Source: Synechococcus sp. J7-Johnson (GTDB taxonomy: Bacteria > Cyanobacteriota > Cyanobacteriia > PCC-6307 > Cyanobiaceae). From it: a DNA stretch of 64,000 bases. The DNA is taken from NCBI RefSeq assembly GCF_024345795.1, contig NZ_JAGQBU010000007.1, positions 1-64,000 on the forward strand. The letters are read 5' to 3'. The translations under genes were made by a program, and so were the position numbers. This document shows, piece after piece, positions 32,583 through 44,498 of the stretch (within the stretch, counting starts at the first letter, position 1; each line of letters starts with the position of its first letter). Under the pieces are notes generated by a model, which searched no databases, had not been told where the DNA came from, and worked only from the letters and a program-made list of their open reading frames with translations.

Positions 32583-34049
32583 TCAGAGATACAGATCTTC
32601 GTGCTGGTAGGCGATGCGCGACGTGGGATGGCTGCCGAAGATCGCGGAGAGCAGCAACAGGATGCCGATCCGGCCCACGAACATTCCCACCATCAGCACC
32701 AGCTGGCCCCAGCGGTTCAGCTCTGAGGTGACCCCCACATCCAGGCCCACGGTGGCGAAGGCGGAGATGCAGGTGAACAACTTCTCCAGAAAGGAGAACG
32801 ACTGACCGTCGCTGCCGGCGGCACGATCAAGAACCAGCACCAGGGCCATCAGCAGCACGAACAGCAGGGAGGCCAGGGTCACCCCCACCGCCCGCAGGAT
32901 CACCTTGTCTGAGATGGCCCGGCGTCGGATCACCACGGTGTCCTCACCCCTGAGGGTGGAGCGGGTTGCCGCCACCAGGCTCGCGAAGGTAGTGGTCTTG
33001 ATGCCACCGCCGGTCCCGCCGGGACTGGCGCCGATGAACATCAGCGTCATGATCAGCAGCAGACCCGCTTCAGAGATTGCATCCACTGAAAGAGGCACGG
33101 TGTTGAAGCCGGCGGTACGGGCGCTTACCGACTGAAAGAACACCACCTGCAGCTGCTGCCACCAGGTCAGGGTCGTGAGTCCACTGGAGCGGGTGAAGTG
33201 CTCGGTGAACAGCAACCCCGCCGCACCGATCACGATCAGGGCGATCGTGCAGCGCACCACCAGACGGGTGTGCAGGCTGAAACTGCGGATCAGCCGCACC
33301 TTGAAGCGTTTCTGCCACAGGTCGTTGGTGACCCGGTAGCCGATCCCTCCCGAGACGATCATCACCATGATCACCAGGTTCACGACCGGATTGGCCCTGT
33401 AGCCCATCAGGCTGTCGCTCCAGAGCCCGAAGCCTGCGTTGTTGTAAGCGCTGATGCAGTGGAAGAGAGCGGCCCAGAGCCGCTCGCGCGGCACGGCGAT
33501 GTCACGAAAGCCGACGGTGAAGAGCACGAGAGTACCCATGCCGATCACCCAGGCTGCGGTGATCAGGATCGAGTGAAACGTGTTGCCGATGCCGCCCACG
33601 CCGAATTCGTCCATGGCCCGGCCGCGATCAAGCCGGCGCCTCAGACGCGAGCCCCGTTGAACGAAGCCCTGCAGAAAGGTGGTGATGGCCATCAACCCCA
33701 GCCCACCAGTAAGGATAAGTAGGGACAGCAGCACCTGCCCGGGGAAGGTGAGGTCCTTGCCCACATCCACCACCGAAAGCCCTGTCACGGTGATGGCGGA
33801 AATCACCGTGAACAGGGACTCCCACAGGCCGACGCTATCGCTGGAGAAGACAGGCTGGGCCATCAGAACCGTGCCCACGGCAATCACCAGCAGGCCGGTG
33901 AGCACGGTGAACTGGGGCACAGTCAGGCGTGAGCGTCGTTGCTGGAAGCGATCCAGCAGCTCGCGGATGGGATTGGGGCTCGTGCTGGTGGATGGCCTGA
34001 GGGGGGAACTGGCGCTGCCTGGCACCCATCGATTCCGCAGAGAGCCCAT
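32583..34049 (-). CDS. TrkH/KtrB-type potassium channel subunit
   Basis: Membrane K+ translocating subunit with four MPM repeats. Selectivity-filter glycines appear in ITVTGLSVVD, YNNAGFGLWS, SARTAGFNTV and FATVGLDVGV. 488 residues. GGTGGGIKTTT follows in the third repeat as in KtrB/TrkH. The NAD-binding partner (KtrA/TrkA) is not in the window. Divergent from the amino-acid ABC operon, with 70 bases between. Confidence 0.92.
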   Translation of the reverse strand: MGSLRNRWVPGSASSPLRPSTSTSPNPIRELLDRFQQRRSRLTVPQFTVLTGLLVIAVGTVLMAQPVFSSDSVGLWESLFTVISAITVTGLSVVDVGKDLTFPGQVLLSLLILTGGLGLMAITTFLQGFVQRGSRLRRRLDRGRAMDEFGVGGIGNTFHSILITAAWVIGMGTLVLFTVGFRDIAVPRERLWAALFHCISAYNNAGFGLWSDSLMGYRANPVVNLVIMVMIVSGGIGYRVTNDLWQKRFKVRLIRSFSLHTRLVVRCTIALIVIGAAGLLFTEHFTRSSGLTTLTWWQQLQVVFFQSVSARTAGFNTVPLSVDAISEAGLLLIMTLMFIGASPGGTGGGIKTTTFASLVAATRSTLRGEDTVVIRRRAISDKVILRAVGVTLASLLFVLLMALVLVLDRAAGSDGQSFSFLEKLFTCISAFATVGLDVGVTSELNRWGQLVLMVGMFVGRIGILLLLSAIFGSHPTSRIAYQHEDLYL

Positions 34050-34119
34050 TATCAGCCCGGGTTATCGGCATGTCCGTGGCAGAGCTGGCAAACTGCGCCC
34101 ACTGCTTTGCTTCCGGTTG

Positions 34120-35190
34120 ATGCAACCCTCGCCCCGCTGGCTCCTCGCCCTCCCCTTGCTGTTGGCATTCACCCTCACTGGTTGCGCCGACGACAGTGGC
34201 AGCGGAGGCGGTGTTCAGAGCATGAAGCTCTCCACCATCCGAGGTCGCGACAAGCTTGTCTGCGGCGTGGACGGGAAGCTGCCAGGCTTCAGCTTCCTCG
34301 GCCCCGATGGCACCTACAGCGGGCTCGATGCAGACACCTGCCGTGCTGTGGCGGCGGCTGTGCTGGGGGACCCAGCCAAGGTGGAGTACCGCGACCTCAA
34401 CTCCAGTGAGCGCTTCGCGGCACTGGCCAGCGGTGAGGTGGACATGCTGGCCCGTAACACCACCATGACCCTGAGTCGTGATTCGGCCGGCGGAAACGGC
34501 ATTTCGTTCGGGCCCACCACCTTCTTTGACGGCCAAGGCCTGATGGCCCCGGTGGCAAGCGGCATCAAGACCCTCAAGGATCTGGCCGGCAAACCGATCT
34601 GCGTGGAGAGTGGCACCACCACCGAACTCAACCTGGCCGATCGCATGCGTGAGCAGGGCATCGCCTACACCCCGCTCAAGTTCCAGACCGGCGACCAGAC
34701 CTACGCGGCTTACCTCGGCGGCCGTTGCGTCGCCGTCACCAGCGACCGCTCCCAGCTGGCAGCCAAGCGCAGCAGCTTCCCCAAACCTGATGAGCACATC
34801 CTGCTGCCGGAGGTGATGAGCAAGGAGCCACTCACCCCCGCCAGCGTCAATGGCGACCCCGCCTGGGCCGATGCCATGCGCTGGACCGTATTCGCCCTCT
34901 TCCAGGCTGAGGAGCTGGGCATCACCAAGGCCAATGTGGCCGCCAAGGTGGCCGAGGCCAAGGCAAACAAGAACCTGGCCGACCTGCGCCGCTTCCTGGG
35001 GGTGGAGGGTGATTTCGGCAAGCAACTGGGTCTGCCGGCCGACTTCGTTCCCAAGACGATCGCAGCGGTTGGCAACTATGGCGAAATCTTTGAGCGCAAC
35101 GTGGGCAGCGGCTCCCCGCTCAAGCTCGAGCGGGCCGAAAACCGCCTCTGGAGCAAGGGTGGTCTGATCTATTCGCCGCCCTTCCGTTGA
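34120..35190 (+). CDS. Polar amino-acid ABC transporter substrate-binding lipoprotein
   Basis: Periplasmic binding protein of the general L-amino-acid family (BztA/AapJ/NatF type). About 356 residues. Lipoprotein signal LLALPLLLAFTLTGC. The ligand fold shows KLVCGVDGKLPGFSFLG, GLDADTCRAVAAAVLGDP, LNSSERFAALASGEVDMLARN and KPICVESGTTTELNLADRMR. It is the first gene of a four-gene importer operon. Confidence 0.94.
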   Translation: MQPSPRWLLALPLLLAFTLTGCADDSGSGGGVQSMKLSTIRGRDKLVCGVDGKLPGFSFLGPDGTYSGLDADTCRAVAAAVLGDPAKVEYRDLNSSERFAALASGEVDMLARNTTMTLSRDSAGGNGISFGPTTFFDGQGLMAPVASGIKTLKDLAGKPICVESGTTTELNLADRMREQGIAYTPLKFQTGDQTYAAYLGGRCVAVTSDRSQLAAKRSSFPKPDEHILLPEVMSKEPLTPASVNGDPAWADAMRWTVFALFQAEELGITKANVAAKVAEAKANKNLADLRRFLGVEGDFGKQLGLPADFVPKTIAAVGNYGEIFERNVGSGSPLKLERAENRLWSKGGLIYSPPFR

Positions 35191-36176
35191 GCACCACCCT
35201 CGAGCGAATCCCCTGGTGGCGTGACCGCCGGGTAGTGCCCTGGATCGTTCAGGCGGTGGTGGGCCTGGCATTGCTCCTGGTGATCACCCTGCTGGTGGGC
35301 AACCTGGTGCGCAACCTCACTGCAGCCGGGCTGTTGCTGAGCTGGCGCTGGCTGGGCCAGCCGGCCAGCTTCGATGTGGCCGAGAGCCTGATCCCTTTTG
35401 ACGCCTCGATGCCCTACTGGCGTGCCCTGCTGGTGGGATTGGTCAACAGTCTGCGGGTGATTCTGGTGGGACTGGTGGGGGCCACCCTGCTGGGTACGGC
35501 CATGGGTATGGCCTCCTTCAGCGGCAATGGCTTGCTGCGGCGGCTGGCCCGGGTGTACGTGGAGGTGATCCGCAACATCCCCCTGCTGCTGCAGCTCTTG
35601 TTCTGGTATTTCGTGGTGTTCCTGGCCCTCCCCAACGGCACCGCCGCCTTTCAGCTGCCTGGCATCGTGCTCTCGAAGTCGGGGCTGTATCTGGCTTGGT
35701 TTGCCCAGGGCCTCAGCTGGCTGGGACCGGAGCTGGTCAATGGAGTCTGGCAGGCACCACTGCGCCTCTCGGTGGAGTTCACAGCCCTGCTCACCGGCCT
35801 GATCACCTACACCGGCGCGTTCGTGGCCGAGGTGGTGCGGGGCGGCATCGCCTCCGTGCCGAAGGGCCAATGGGAGGCGGCTACCTCACTGGGCTTGCAC
35901 TGGAGCGCCAGCATGCGCTCGGTGGTGCTGCCCCAGGCCCTCCGGGTGATCGTGCCTGGCCTGAACAGCCAGTACATCTCCCTGGCCAAGAACTCCTCCC
36001 TGGCGGTGGCTGTTGGATATGTGGATCTGTATTCCGTGTCGGAAACCACCCTCAACCAGACAGGACGGGCCCTGGAGGTGTTTCTGCTTCTCCTGGGCTC
36101 GTACCTGATCATCGATCTGCTGATCTCCGCCGTGATGAACGGCGCTAATCAGCTGGTGCAGATCCGGGAGCGCTGA
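35187..36176 (+). CDS. Amino-acid ABC transporter permease 1
   Basis: Inner-membrane permease, 329 residues, of the BztB/AapQ/NatG type with a large periplasmic insertion. The ABC-coupling EAA motif is EAATSLGLHWSASMRSVVLP, with IRNIPLLLQLLFWYF upstream. The start is TTG 35187, which overlaps the stop of the binding protein; no better codon is near. Confidence 0.92.
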   Translation: MSTTLERIPWWRDRRVVPWIVQAVVGLALLLVITLLVGNLVRNLTAAGLLLSWRWLGQPASFDVAESLIPFDASMPYWRALLVGLVNSLRVILVGLVGATLLGTAMGMASFSGNGLLRRLARVYVEVIRNIPLLLQLLFWYFVVFLALPNGTAAFQLPGIVLSKSGLYLAWFAQGLSWLGPELVNGVWQAPLRLSVEFTALLTGLITYTGAFVAEVVRGGIASVPKGQWEAATSLGLHWSASMRSVVLPQALRVIVPGLNSQYISLAKNSSLAVAVGYVDLYSVSETTLNQTGRALEVFLLLLGSYLIIDLLISAVMNGANQLVQIRER

Positions 36177-36180
36177 GCCG

Positions 36181-37464
36181 ATGACCCCCATCCAAACCGG
36201 ACCGGAGTCCGGAACCACCCCACCCCTTCGCCCAGCTAGGCCGGCACCGGAGTCGGTTCAGCCCAACTGGGCCGGTGCCCTGCGCCAGGAACTTTTCGCA
36301 AGCCGCACCGATGGCCTGGTTTCGGTGCTGCTGATCATGGTGATCCTGGCGGCGGCGCTGGGGCTGCTGCGCTGGGCACTCGCTCAGGCCCAGTGGGCCG
36401 TGATCCAGGCCAACACCAGCCTGTTCGCCATCGGGCGCTACCCCGTCCAGCAGCAGTGGCGCCTCTGGCTGCTGGTGGTGCTGGTGGCAGCGCTCAGCGG
36501 CGTGAGCTGGGGCTTGCTCCGGGCTTTTCCGCGGGCAGATCGCAGCGGCGAGATCTGGCCGTTCAACGACCGGCTGGTGGTGGCCCTGCTCGGTTTCCTG
36601 GCGGCCTGGCTGCCGGCGGCCCTGGCCCTCGGTCTTCCCCTGCAACTGCGCTGGTGGGTGATCACAGCCCTGCTGGTGACCATGCGCTGGCTGGCGGGCC
36701 ACTGGGGGCGGAGCTTGCCTTCGCGGCTGGTGAAGCTGGTGCCCCTGTCCTGGCCGCTGCTCTACCTGTTCGGCATGGTGCTGATCGCCGGCGGCCTGGG
36801 CCTTCCCAGGGTGCCTCCTTCCGAGTGGGGCGGGCTGCTGCTCACTTTGCTGATGGCCAGCTTCGCGATCCTGCTCAGCTTTCCGATCGGCGTGGTGGTG
36901 GCCCTGGGGCGCCGCAGCAGCCTGCCGTTGCTGCGCTGGAGCTCGGTGCTCTACATCGAGTTCATCCGTGGGGCCCCGCTGATCACCCTTCTCTTCCTGG
37001 GCCAGAACATCCTGGGCTACATGCTCCCCGGCGGCTGGGCTCCGGATCGGGTCTGGCGGGCCGCCTGGGTGCTCACCTTCTTCTGTGGCGCTTACCTGGC
37101 AGAAGCGGTGCGCGCCGGCCTCTCTGCCGTTCCCCCCGGCCAGCTGGAGGCGGCCCGTTCCCTGGGCCTCTCGATGCCCCTGGCCCTGCAGCGCGTGGTG
37201 CTGCCCCAGGCCCTGCGCATTGCCCTGCCGGCCGCCGTGGGGCAGTTCATCTCCCTGCTGCAGGACACCACCCTGCTGTCGCTGATCGGCTTACTCGATC
37301 TGCTCGGCACCGCCCGAACCGTGATGGCCAATCCCGAGTTCCTGGGCAAGAACGCCGAGGTGTATCTCACCCTGGCTGTGCTGTTCTGGTGCTGCTGCGC
37401 CGCCCTCGGGCTGGGCAGCCGGGCCCTGGAGCGCCGCCTAGATCCCACCCATTCCCCCGTCTGA
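36181..37464 (+). CDS. Amino-acid ABC transporter permease 2
   Basis: Second permease, 427 residues, BztC/AapM/NatH type. The N-terminal half has additional helices and a long soluble stretch; the C-terminal half has FIRGAPLITLLFLGQNILGY and the EAA motif EAARSLGLSMPLALQRVVLP. It starts four bases after permease 1, so the two form the heterodimeric channel. Confidence 0.92.
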   Translation: MTPIQTGPESGTTPPLRPARPAPESVQPNWAGALRQELFASRTDGLVSVLLIMVILAAALGLLRWALAQAQWAVIQANTSLFAIGRYPVQQQWRLWLLVVLVAALSGVSWGLLRAFPRADRSGEIWPFNDRLVVALLGFLAAWLPAALALGLPLQLRWWVITALLVTMRWLAGHWGRSLPSRLVKLVPLSWPLLYLFGMVLIAGGLGLPRVPPSEWGGLLLTLLMASFAILLSFPIGVVVALGRRSSLPLLRWSSVLYIEFIRGAPLITLLFLGQNILGYMLPGGWAPDRVWRAAWVLTFFCGAYLAEAVRAGLSAVPPGQLEAARSLGLSMPLALQRVVLPQALRIALPAAVGQFISLLQDTTLLSLIGLLDLLGTARTVMANPEFLGKNAEVYLTLAVLFWCCCAALGLGSRALERRLDPTHSPV

Positions 37465-37467
37465 GCC

Positions 37468-38211
37468 ATGCCGTCCACCCAGCCGATGATCGAGGCCCGT
37501 GGGGTGCAGAAGTGGTACCCCAATGGCTTCCACGCCCTGCGCGGAGTCGATCTGAGCGTGTCGAAGGGAGAAGTGGTGGTGATCATGGGGCCCTCGGGCT
37601 CCGGCAAGAGCACCTTCATCCGCACCTTCAACGCCCTTGAGGAGTTCCAGGAAGGTTCCATCAGCGTTGATGGGATCGCCCTCTCCAACGACCTGCGCAA
37701 CATCGATGCGATCCGCTGCGACACCGGCATGGTGTTTCAGCAGTTCAACCTCTTCCCCCACCTCACGGTGCTGGAGAACCTCAGCCTGGCCCCGGTGGTG
37801 GTGCGCAAGCGGCGGCGAAGTGAGGTGGAAACCCAGGCCATGGCCCTGCTTGAGCGTGTCGGCATTGCTGAGCAGGCCAGCAAGTACCCAGGCCAGCTCT
37901 CGGGCGGCCAGCAGCAGCGGGTGGCGATTGCCCGCTCACTCTGCATGGAACCGAGGATCCTGCTCTTCGATGAACCCACCAGTGCCCTGGATCCGGAGAT
38001 GGTGGGCGAGGTGCTGGAGGTCATGCGCGGCCTGGCCGCCGAAGGCATGACCATGGTGGTGGTGACCCATGAAATGGGCTTCGCCAGGGAGGTGGCCCAC
38101 CGGGTGGTGCTGATGTCGGAAGGACAGATCGTGGAGGAGGCCGCTCCTGAAACGTTCTTCACCAACCCCCAGCACGAGCGCAGCCGTCAGTTCCTGGCCC
38201 AGATTCTCTGA
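37468..38211 (+). CDS. Amino-acid ABC transporter ATPase
   Basis: 247 residues, GlnQ/BztD/AapP type. Walker [12 protein letters not shown]-loop [12 protein letters not shown], signature [16 protein letters not shown], Walker [15 protein letters not shown] and H-loop [10 protein letters not shown]. It completes the importer. It converges on the orphan betaine-type gene on the other strand. Confidence 0.96.
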   Translation: MPSTQPMIEARGVQKWYPNGFHALRGVDLSVSKGEVVVIMGPSGSGKSTFIRTFNALEEFQEGSISVDGIALSNDLRNIDAIRCDTGMVFQQFNLFPHLTVLENLSLAPVVVRKRRRSEVETQAMALLERVGIAEQASKYPGQLSGGQQQRVAIARSLCMEPRILLFDEPTSALDPEMVGEVLEVMRGLAAEGMTMVVVTHEMGFAREVAHRVVLMSEGQIVEEAAPETFFTNPQHERSRQFLAQIL

Positions 38212-38278
38212 GGGTCCAGAGGCCTGGAGTACTTCCGAAGGCCGCGGGTTCACTTGGCCCTGTTTCCGGGCTGGACTC

Positions 38279-40442
<2,164 letters not shown>

Positions 40443-40452
40443 GCAGCCACCG

Positions 40453-40471
40453 GCCCCTCGCGCTCCGGGGC
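40453..40471 (+). terminator. Possible weak hairpin after glnB
   Basis: GCCCC (40453-40457) and GGGGC (40467-40471) form a 5-bp GC stem with a 9-base loop just after the glnB stop. No T-run follows, so it may be an attenuator between glnB and the next gene, or chance in GC-rich DNA. Confidence 0.2.
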
Positions 40472-40518
40472 GCCAGACCAGTACGGTCGTTGACGTCACT
40501 TCGGCGTTGGCGCCCCCT

Positions 40519-41256
40519 GTGCCCAGCCTTGATCTGTTCGGCCCTGCCCCCCACCTGAGCGCTGCTGCGCTGTTTGGTCAGTCATCACTCTTCGGGTTCG
40601 GCATTGCCTTCAGCCCGTTGCACATTGCTGTTGTGGTGCTGCTTCTGCTGGGAGAATCCCCGCTGAGGCGTGCCTTGGCCTTCGTGAGTGGTTGGGCCAG
40701 TGCCAATGGACTGGCGATCGTGGCCCTGATGGTGGTGGGAGACAACCTCTCCCTCGCTCTCAACCACGGAGAACGGGGTCAGGTGATCATCGATCTGGTC
40801 GGTGCGGCCGTATTGATGGCACTTGGCCTCTATCAACTGACTCCGGCCGCTGCCATCGGCGAGCAGGGTATGGCGATGCGTCTGATGAGTCGGCTGCCTG
40901 ACTTCAGCACACCGATGCTCGTCCTGATTGGCGCGGCCAGCGCCCTGCTGACCCCAGAGAATCTGGTCTTCTACCTCAAGGAAGCCGGCTTGTTGTTGAT
41001 AAATCAGCCGGGGGTCAGCACCGACCTGGAACTCACCGGTGTGTTCGTGGCGGTGGCCAGCTCATTGTTGCTGCTGCCTCCCCTGGCCTGGATCGCCACA
41101 GGAGGTGGCATCCGTGTCCCCCTCAGCCGACTTGAGGGATGGATGGAGCACCACGGCGAGTGGCTGGTTGGTGTTTTGGCCCTTTTGATCAGTGCATATC
41201 TGATCTGGGAGGGCCTGCATGGACTCTGGTTGATGCAGGGAGCCGCACCCCTTTGA
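40519..41256 (+). CDS. GAP-family-like multi-helix membrane protein
   Basis: About 246 residues with six predicted helices, resembling LysE/GAP (sulfolipid-1-addressing-like) small transporters: IAFSPLHIAVVVLLLLGESP, FVSGWASANGLAIVALMVVG, LVGAAVLMALGLYQLTP and LTPENLVFYLKEAG. The substrate is unknown. The frame is open further upstream, but GTG 40519 is the first acceptable start. It starts 76 bases after glnB on the same strand, which raises the possibility of a PII-transporter pair. Confidence 0.65.
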   Translation: MPSLDLFGPAPHLSAAALFGQSSLFGFGIAFSPLHIAVVVLLLLGESPLRRALAFVSGWASANGLAIVALMVVGDNLSLALNHGERGQVIIDLVGAAVLMALGLYQLTPAAAIGEQGMAMRLMSRLPDFSTPMLVLIGAASALLTPENLVFYLKEAGLLLINQPGVSTDLELTGVFVAVASSLLLLPPLAWIATGGGIRVPLSRLEGWMEHHGEWLVGVLALLISAYLIWEGLHGLWLMQGAAPL

Positions 41257-41266
41257 AAAGGAGATG

Positions 41267-41668
41267 TCAGCCCGGCAGCATCACCCGGTTGATCACGTGA
41301 ACGATGCCGTTATCGCAGACCACATCAGCGGCATTAACACTGGCATTTTTCACCTCGAATGGATCGGCGCGGCGGATCGGTAACGGCGCTCCTTCCAGGG
41401 TGGTCCATTCCGGTTGGCTGACCAGCTGCTCGCGGGTGTACTGACCCGAGAGCACGTGATACTTAAGGATCCTCGCCAGTTGGGGTGGGTTCTGCACCAA
41501 GGTCTGAACTGTGCCGGGCGGCAAGGCAGCAAAGGCTTCATCCACCGGGGCGAACACGGTGAACGGCCCCGGGCTGGCCAGGGCTTCAAGCAACCCTCCA
41601 GCCTCAACGGCCGCCAGCAGAGTCTGAAAACAGCCGGCCGCACGGGCGGTGTCGAGAATGTCAGGCAC
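41267..41668 (-). CDS. cupS: Fasciclin-domain protein, likely CupS of the NDH-1MS complex
   Basis: 133 residues made almost entirely of one FAS1 domain: [54 protein letters not shown] and a final [15 protein letters not shown]. In Synechocystis the fourth gene of the inducible ndhF3-ndhD3-cupA operon is a FAS1 protein, CupS; position and domain match. No signal peptide, so cytoplasmic. It starts 32 bases after cupA. Confidence 0.75.
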   Translation of the reverse strand: MPDILDTARAAGCFQTLLAAVEAGGLLEALASPGPFTVFAPVDEAFAALPPGTVQTLVQNPPQLARILKYHVLSGQYTREQLVSQPEWTTLEGAPLPIRRADPFEVKNASVNAADVVCDNGIVHVINRVMLPG

Positions 41669-41700
41669 GGTGGTGGTTGTCAGAGGGACTGTGGATCAAC

Positions 41701-42993
41701 TCAGCGGTAGTCCTGGGTCTGCACATCCCGCAATCGGGCTTCAGGCCTCAGGAAGCGATCCATCTGGCTTTCGAAGAAACGGCGGTTGGCGAGAAGATGC
41801 TCTGGATCGGGATCATCCAGGGGATAGAACAGTGCCGCCCTCAGGGCCTGGATCACCGCTGAGGTTACGTTGTACATCGAGCGCTGAAAAGTGATGCCCA
41901 GCTGAATCAGCTGATCTTCCTCGCCGCGACGATGCTTGAGATAAATATCCTTGAGATAGGGGGGCAGGAAATGCACCATGTCCTGCATCAGCAGGGTGGG
42001 TGGAATACCGGCAGACCCCACCGGAAACACATCGGCATAAAGGATGCCATAGTGAAAATCGGCCTGCTGATCTGGCACTTGTCCAGCTTGGGCATTATAA
42101 GACTTGGTGCCACGAAACGGTGCAGTGCGATAGAAGACAGCCTCCACATAGGGTAGGGCAGCTTCATAGAGCCAAGTGAAGCCTTCTGATTTGGGAATGA
42201 TCTCCAGACACTCTCCATCTATGTAGACATGATGGTAAATCGGACGTCCCGCCACGGCAAAGATGCCATTCACCAGGAAGTTCATGGCGTCAGGCACCCC
42301 GGCAAAGCCCCCTTCGTCGTAGATATCGCTCATCTCGAAAAAGACCGGTGCCATCACCTCCCAGAACAGGCCGAGATTGGCGTAGTAACTGAGCTTGCGC
42401 ACCTGTTCCAGAAACATCTCCGGAAACAGCTTGTGCAGACCCAGCATCAGGGGATTGCCCTTGAAGTAGGCCTTAATTGCCCGATCGGCATTGGCCTTAT
42501 AGGTGTCGCTCTCCAGGTAGTCGTAGAAGCGCCCGCCCATGCCCTGGTGCCAGAACATGGCATCCATGCAGGCCTCCGCGAACTCCATGTTGATGCGGTC
42601 GTGCCACAGGTGGTGAAGCAGCTTGGGCATCCGCCGCGTTTCACCTTTCGCCATGAACTCCAGCAGCTCGGGGTGAGCTCCGGCCTCGCCTCGCCAGATG
42701 CGCAGGTCGGCGCTCTCTCCGGCATAGGAATTGGGGAGATCGAGGTACTCCTGGCTGGGAAAGTATTTGAACGCCGGCAGAGGATTGAGGAATACACGCT
42801 CGGCGATGTACAGGAGATCCCGCCAGTAGAAGTCCATCGGCACGGCGTAGGCCTTGTAGATCCCGATGATCTGGAGGAGGTTTTCCGGGGTGTCAGGCAG
42901 CATCGAACCACCGGCTTCAAGCCTCTCCACCACTTCGGCGAAGGGGTGGGTGGACGGGGGGAGCAGCGTTGGCCTGGGGATCAGCACCGTCAT
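41701..42993 (-). CDS. cupA: CO2 hydration protein (CupA/ChpY type)
   Basis: 430 residues. The protein converts CO2 to bicarbonate when bound to a specialised NDH-1 complex on the thylakoid. Characteristic stretches: ENLLQIIGIYKAYAVPMDFY, LLHHLWHDRINMEFAEACMD and MFWHQGMGGRFYDYLESD; the His and Arg of HDR are candidates for the metal site. The ATGA overlap with ndhD and the cupS gene downstream point to the CupA rather than CupB branch. Confidence 0.9.
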   Translation of the reverse strand: MTVLIPRPTLLPPSTHPFAEVVERLEAGGSMLPDTPENLLQIIGIYKAYAVPMDFYWRDLLYIAERVFLNPLPAFKYFPSQEYLDLPNSYAGESADLRIWRGEAGAHPELLEFMAKGETRRMPKLLHHLWHDRINMEFAEACMDAMFWHQGMGGRFYDYLESDTYKANADRAIKAYFKGNPLMLGLHKLFPEMFLEQVRKLSYYANLGLFWEVMAPVFFEMSDIYDEGGFAGVPDAMNFLVNGIFAVAGRPIYHHVYIDGECLEIIPKSEGFTWLYEAALPYVEAVFYRTAPFRGTKSYNAQAGQVPDQQADFHYGILYADVFPVGSAGIPPTLLMQDMVHFLPPYLKDIYLKHRRGEEDQLIQLGITFQRSMYNVTSAVIQALRAALFYPLDDPDPEHLLANRRFFESQMDRFLRPEARLRDVQTQDYR

Positions 42994-44471
42994 GAGGGGA
43001 GCTCCTGAAGGAGTGAGGTGGCAGGGAGGGACGCGATCAGTGGGTGGTGCAGAGCCAGGGGTGTGGTGACGGATTCACTCCAGCCCAGGGTGAGCGGCGG
43101 CCAGAGGCCACCCACCAGCACCAGAGTTGATAGGGCCAGGGCAGGTAGCCGCTCGGACCAGGTGGTGGCGGGATAGAAGGCCTTGGCGTTGTCGAGCTTG
43201 CCGAAGCCCACCCTGTTGAACAGGCGAACCGCGTACACCGCCGTGAGTCCGGAGGCGAACAGGCAGCCGAGGGTGGGCAAGGGGAACACGGTCCAGCTGC
43301 CCTGGAACACCACCAGTTCCGCAACAAAGCCGACCATGCCGGGCAGACCTGCTGCGGCCATCAGGGCCAGGAGGAACAAACCAAGGGTGAAGGGCAGTCC
43401 CCGCAGGGGGTTGAGCAGACCGGAGAGTTCGGCGATCTCGGTGGTGCCGGTCTTGGCTTCGATCAGACCAACCACGCAGAACAGCAGCGAGGAGATCAGG
43501 CCGTGGGCCAGCAGCTGGGCGACCGCTCCCTGAAGGCTCAGGGGGGTGGCGGCAGCCATGGCCAGAAGCAGCAGACCCATGTGGCCGAGGGAGCTGTAGG
43601 CCACCAGCCGGCGCATGTCGGTCTGGGCGATGGCGTTCAGAGCTCCATACACAGCACCGGCGGTGCCCGCCACAGCGATCAAAGGCGACCAGGCCTCCCA
43701 GGTGTCACCCATGAAGCCCACCCCGAAGCGCAGCAGACCGTAAGCCCCGAGCTTGGAGACAGCTCCGGCCAGCAGCATTGCCACCGGTGAGGAGGATTCG
43801 CTGTAAGCCAGGGGCTGCCAACCATGCAGGGGCACCGCCGGTAGCTTCAAGCCAAAGGCCAGGATCAGCAGCCCCAGGATCCAGAACTTGGAGCCCTGGG
43901 GGAGCACCGCTGTTGCCAGGTCGTCGTAGGCGAGGCTGAACCCATTGGTATTGAGCAAGCCGAGGGCCAACACCGCCGCCAACAGGGCCACTCCCGAAGC
44001 GGCGCCGTAAAGCAGGTAGCGAATGGCGGCCTCGCGGCTGCGCTCATGGCCCCAGATCGCGATCAGCAAGGTGGTGGGAATCAGGATCAGCTCAAAGGCC
44101 AGCACGAAGAGCAGGCCGTTGCGGGCGAGCAGTGCCCCCTGAAGCCCGAGGTTGGTGGCCATCACCAGGGAGAAGAACAGCCGCTGCCGCGGCATCTCCA
44201 GGCTGGTGGCAGCAACGGCCATCAGGGTCAGCAGGGAGGTCAGGCCCACCAGGGGAAGTGAAAGGCCATCCTGGCCGAGATGAAAGTCGAGGCCCAGCTG
44301 GGGCAGCCACGCCACCCTCAGGTCGCTGGCGGGCTGCATCACCATCCTGACCAGAAGCAGCAGCTGCAGACAGGGGATCAGAAGGGCCAGACGTCGGGGC
44401 CAGGGCCCAGCTGGAGCGACGACCATCGCAAGCGCGGCCGCCAGCGGAAGCAAGAGGAGCAGAAGCAACAT
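42990..44471 (-). CDS. ndhD3: NDH-1 subunit NdhD, CO2-uptake type (NdhD3-like)
   Basis: 493-residue proton-pumping membrane subunit of the Mrp/NuoM family. About 14 helices. Visible motifs: NGLLFVLAFELILIPTTLLIA with the key Glu, FGLKLPAVPLHGWQPLAYSE with Lys, MRRLVAYSSLGHMGLLLLAM and LLAHGLISSLLFCVVGLIE. It forms the distal module of NDH-1MS together with NdhF3 and CupA. The D3 versus D4 assignment rests on the cupS gene. Confidence 0.88.
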   Translation of the reverse strand: MLLLLLLLPLAAALAMVVAPAGPWPRRLALLIPCLQLLLLVRMVMQPASDLRVAWLPQLGLDFHLGQDGLSLPLVGLTSLLTLMAVAATSLEMPRQRLFFSLVMATNLGLQGALLARNGLLFVLAFELILIPTTLLIAIWGHERSREAAIRYLLYGAASGVALLAAVLALGLLNTNGFSLAYDDLATAVLPQGSKFWILGLLILAFGLKLPAVPLHGWQPLAYSESSSPVAMLLAGAVSKLGAYGLLRFGVGFMGDTWEAWSPLIAVAGTAGAVYGALNAIAQTDMRRLVAYSSLGHMGLLLLAMAAATPLSLQGAVAQLLAHGLISSLLFCVVGLIEAKTGTTEIAELSGLLNPLRGLPFTLGLFLLALMAAAGLPGMVGFVAELVVFQGSWTVFPLPTLGCLFASGLTAVYAVRLFNRVGFGKLDNAKAFYPATTWSERLPALALSTLVLVGGLWPPLTLGWSESVTTPLALHHPLIASLPATSLLQELPS

Positions 44472-44498
44472 CGGAGTTGACGGCTGGGGAGTCGGGCT

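Noticed and set aside
33835-35271. A 478-codon open frame on the minus strand
   Set aside because: It lies antisense to the amino-acid binding protein and spans several genes. No conserved domain is visible.
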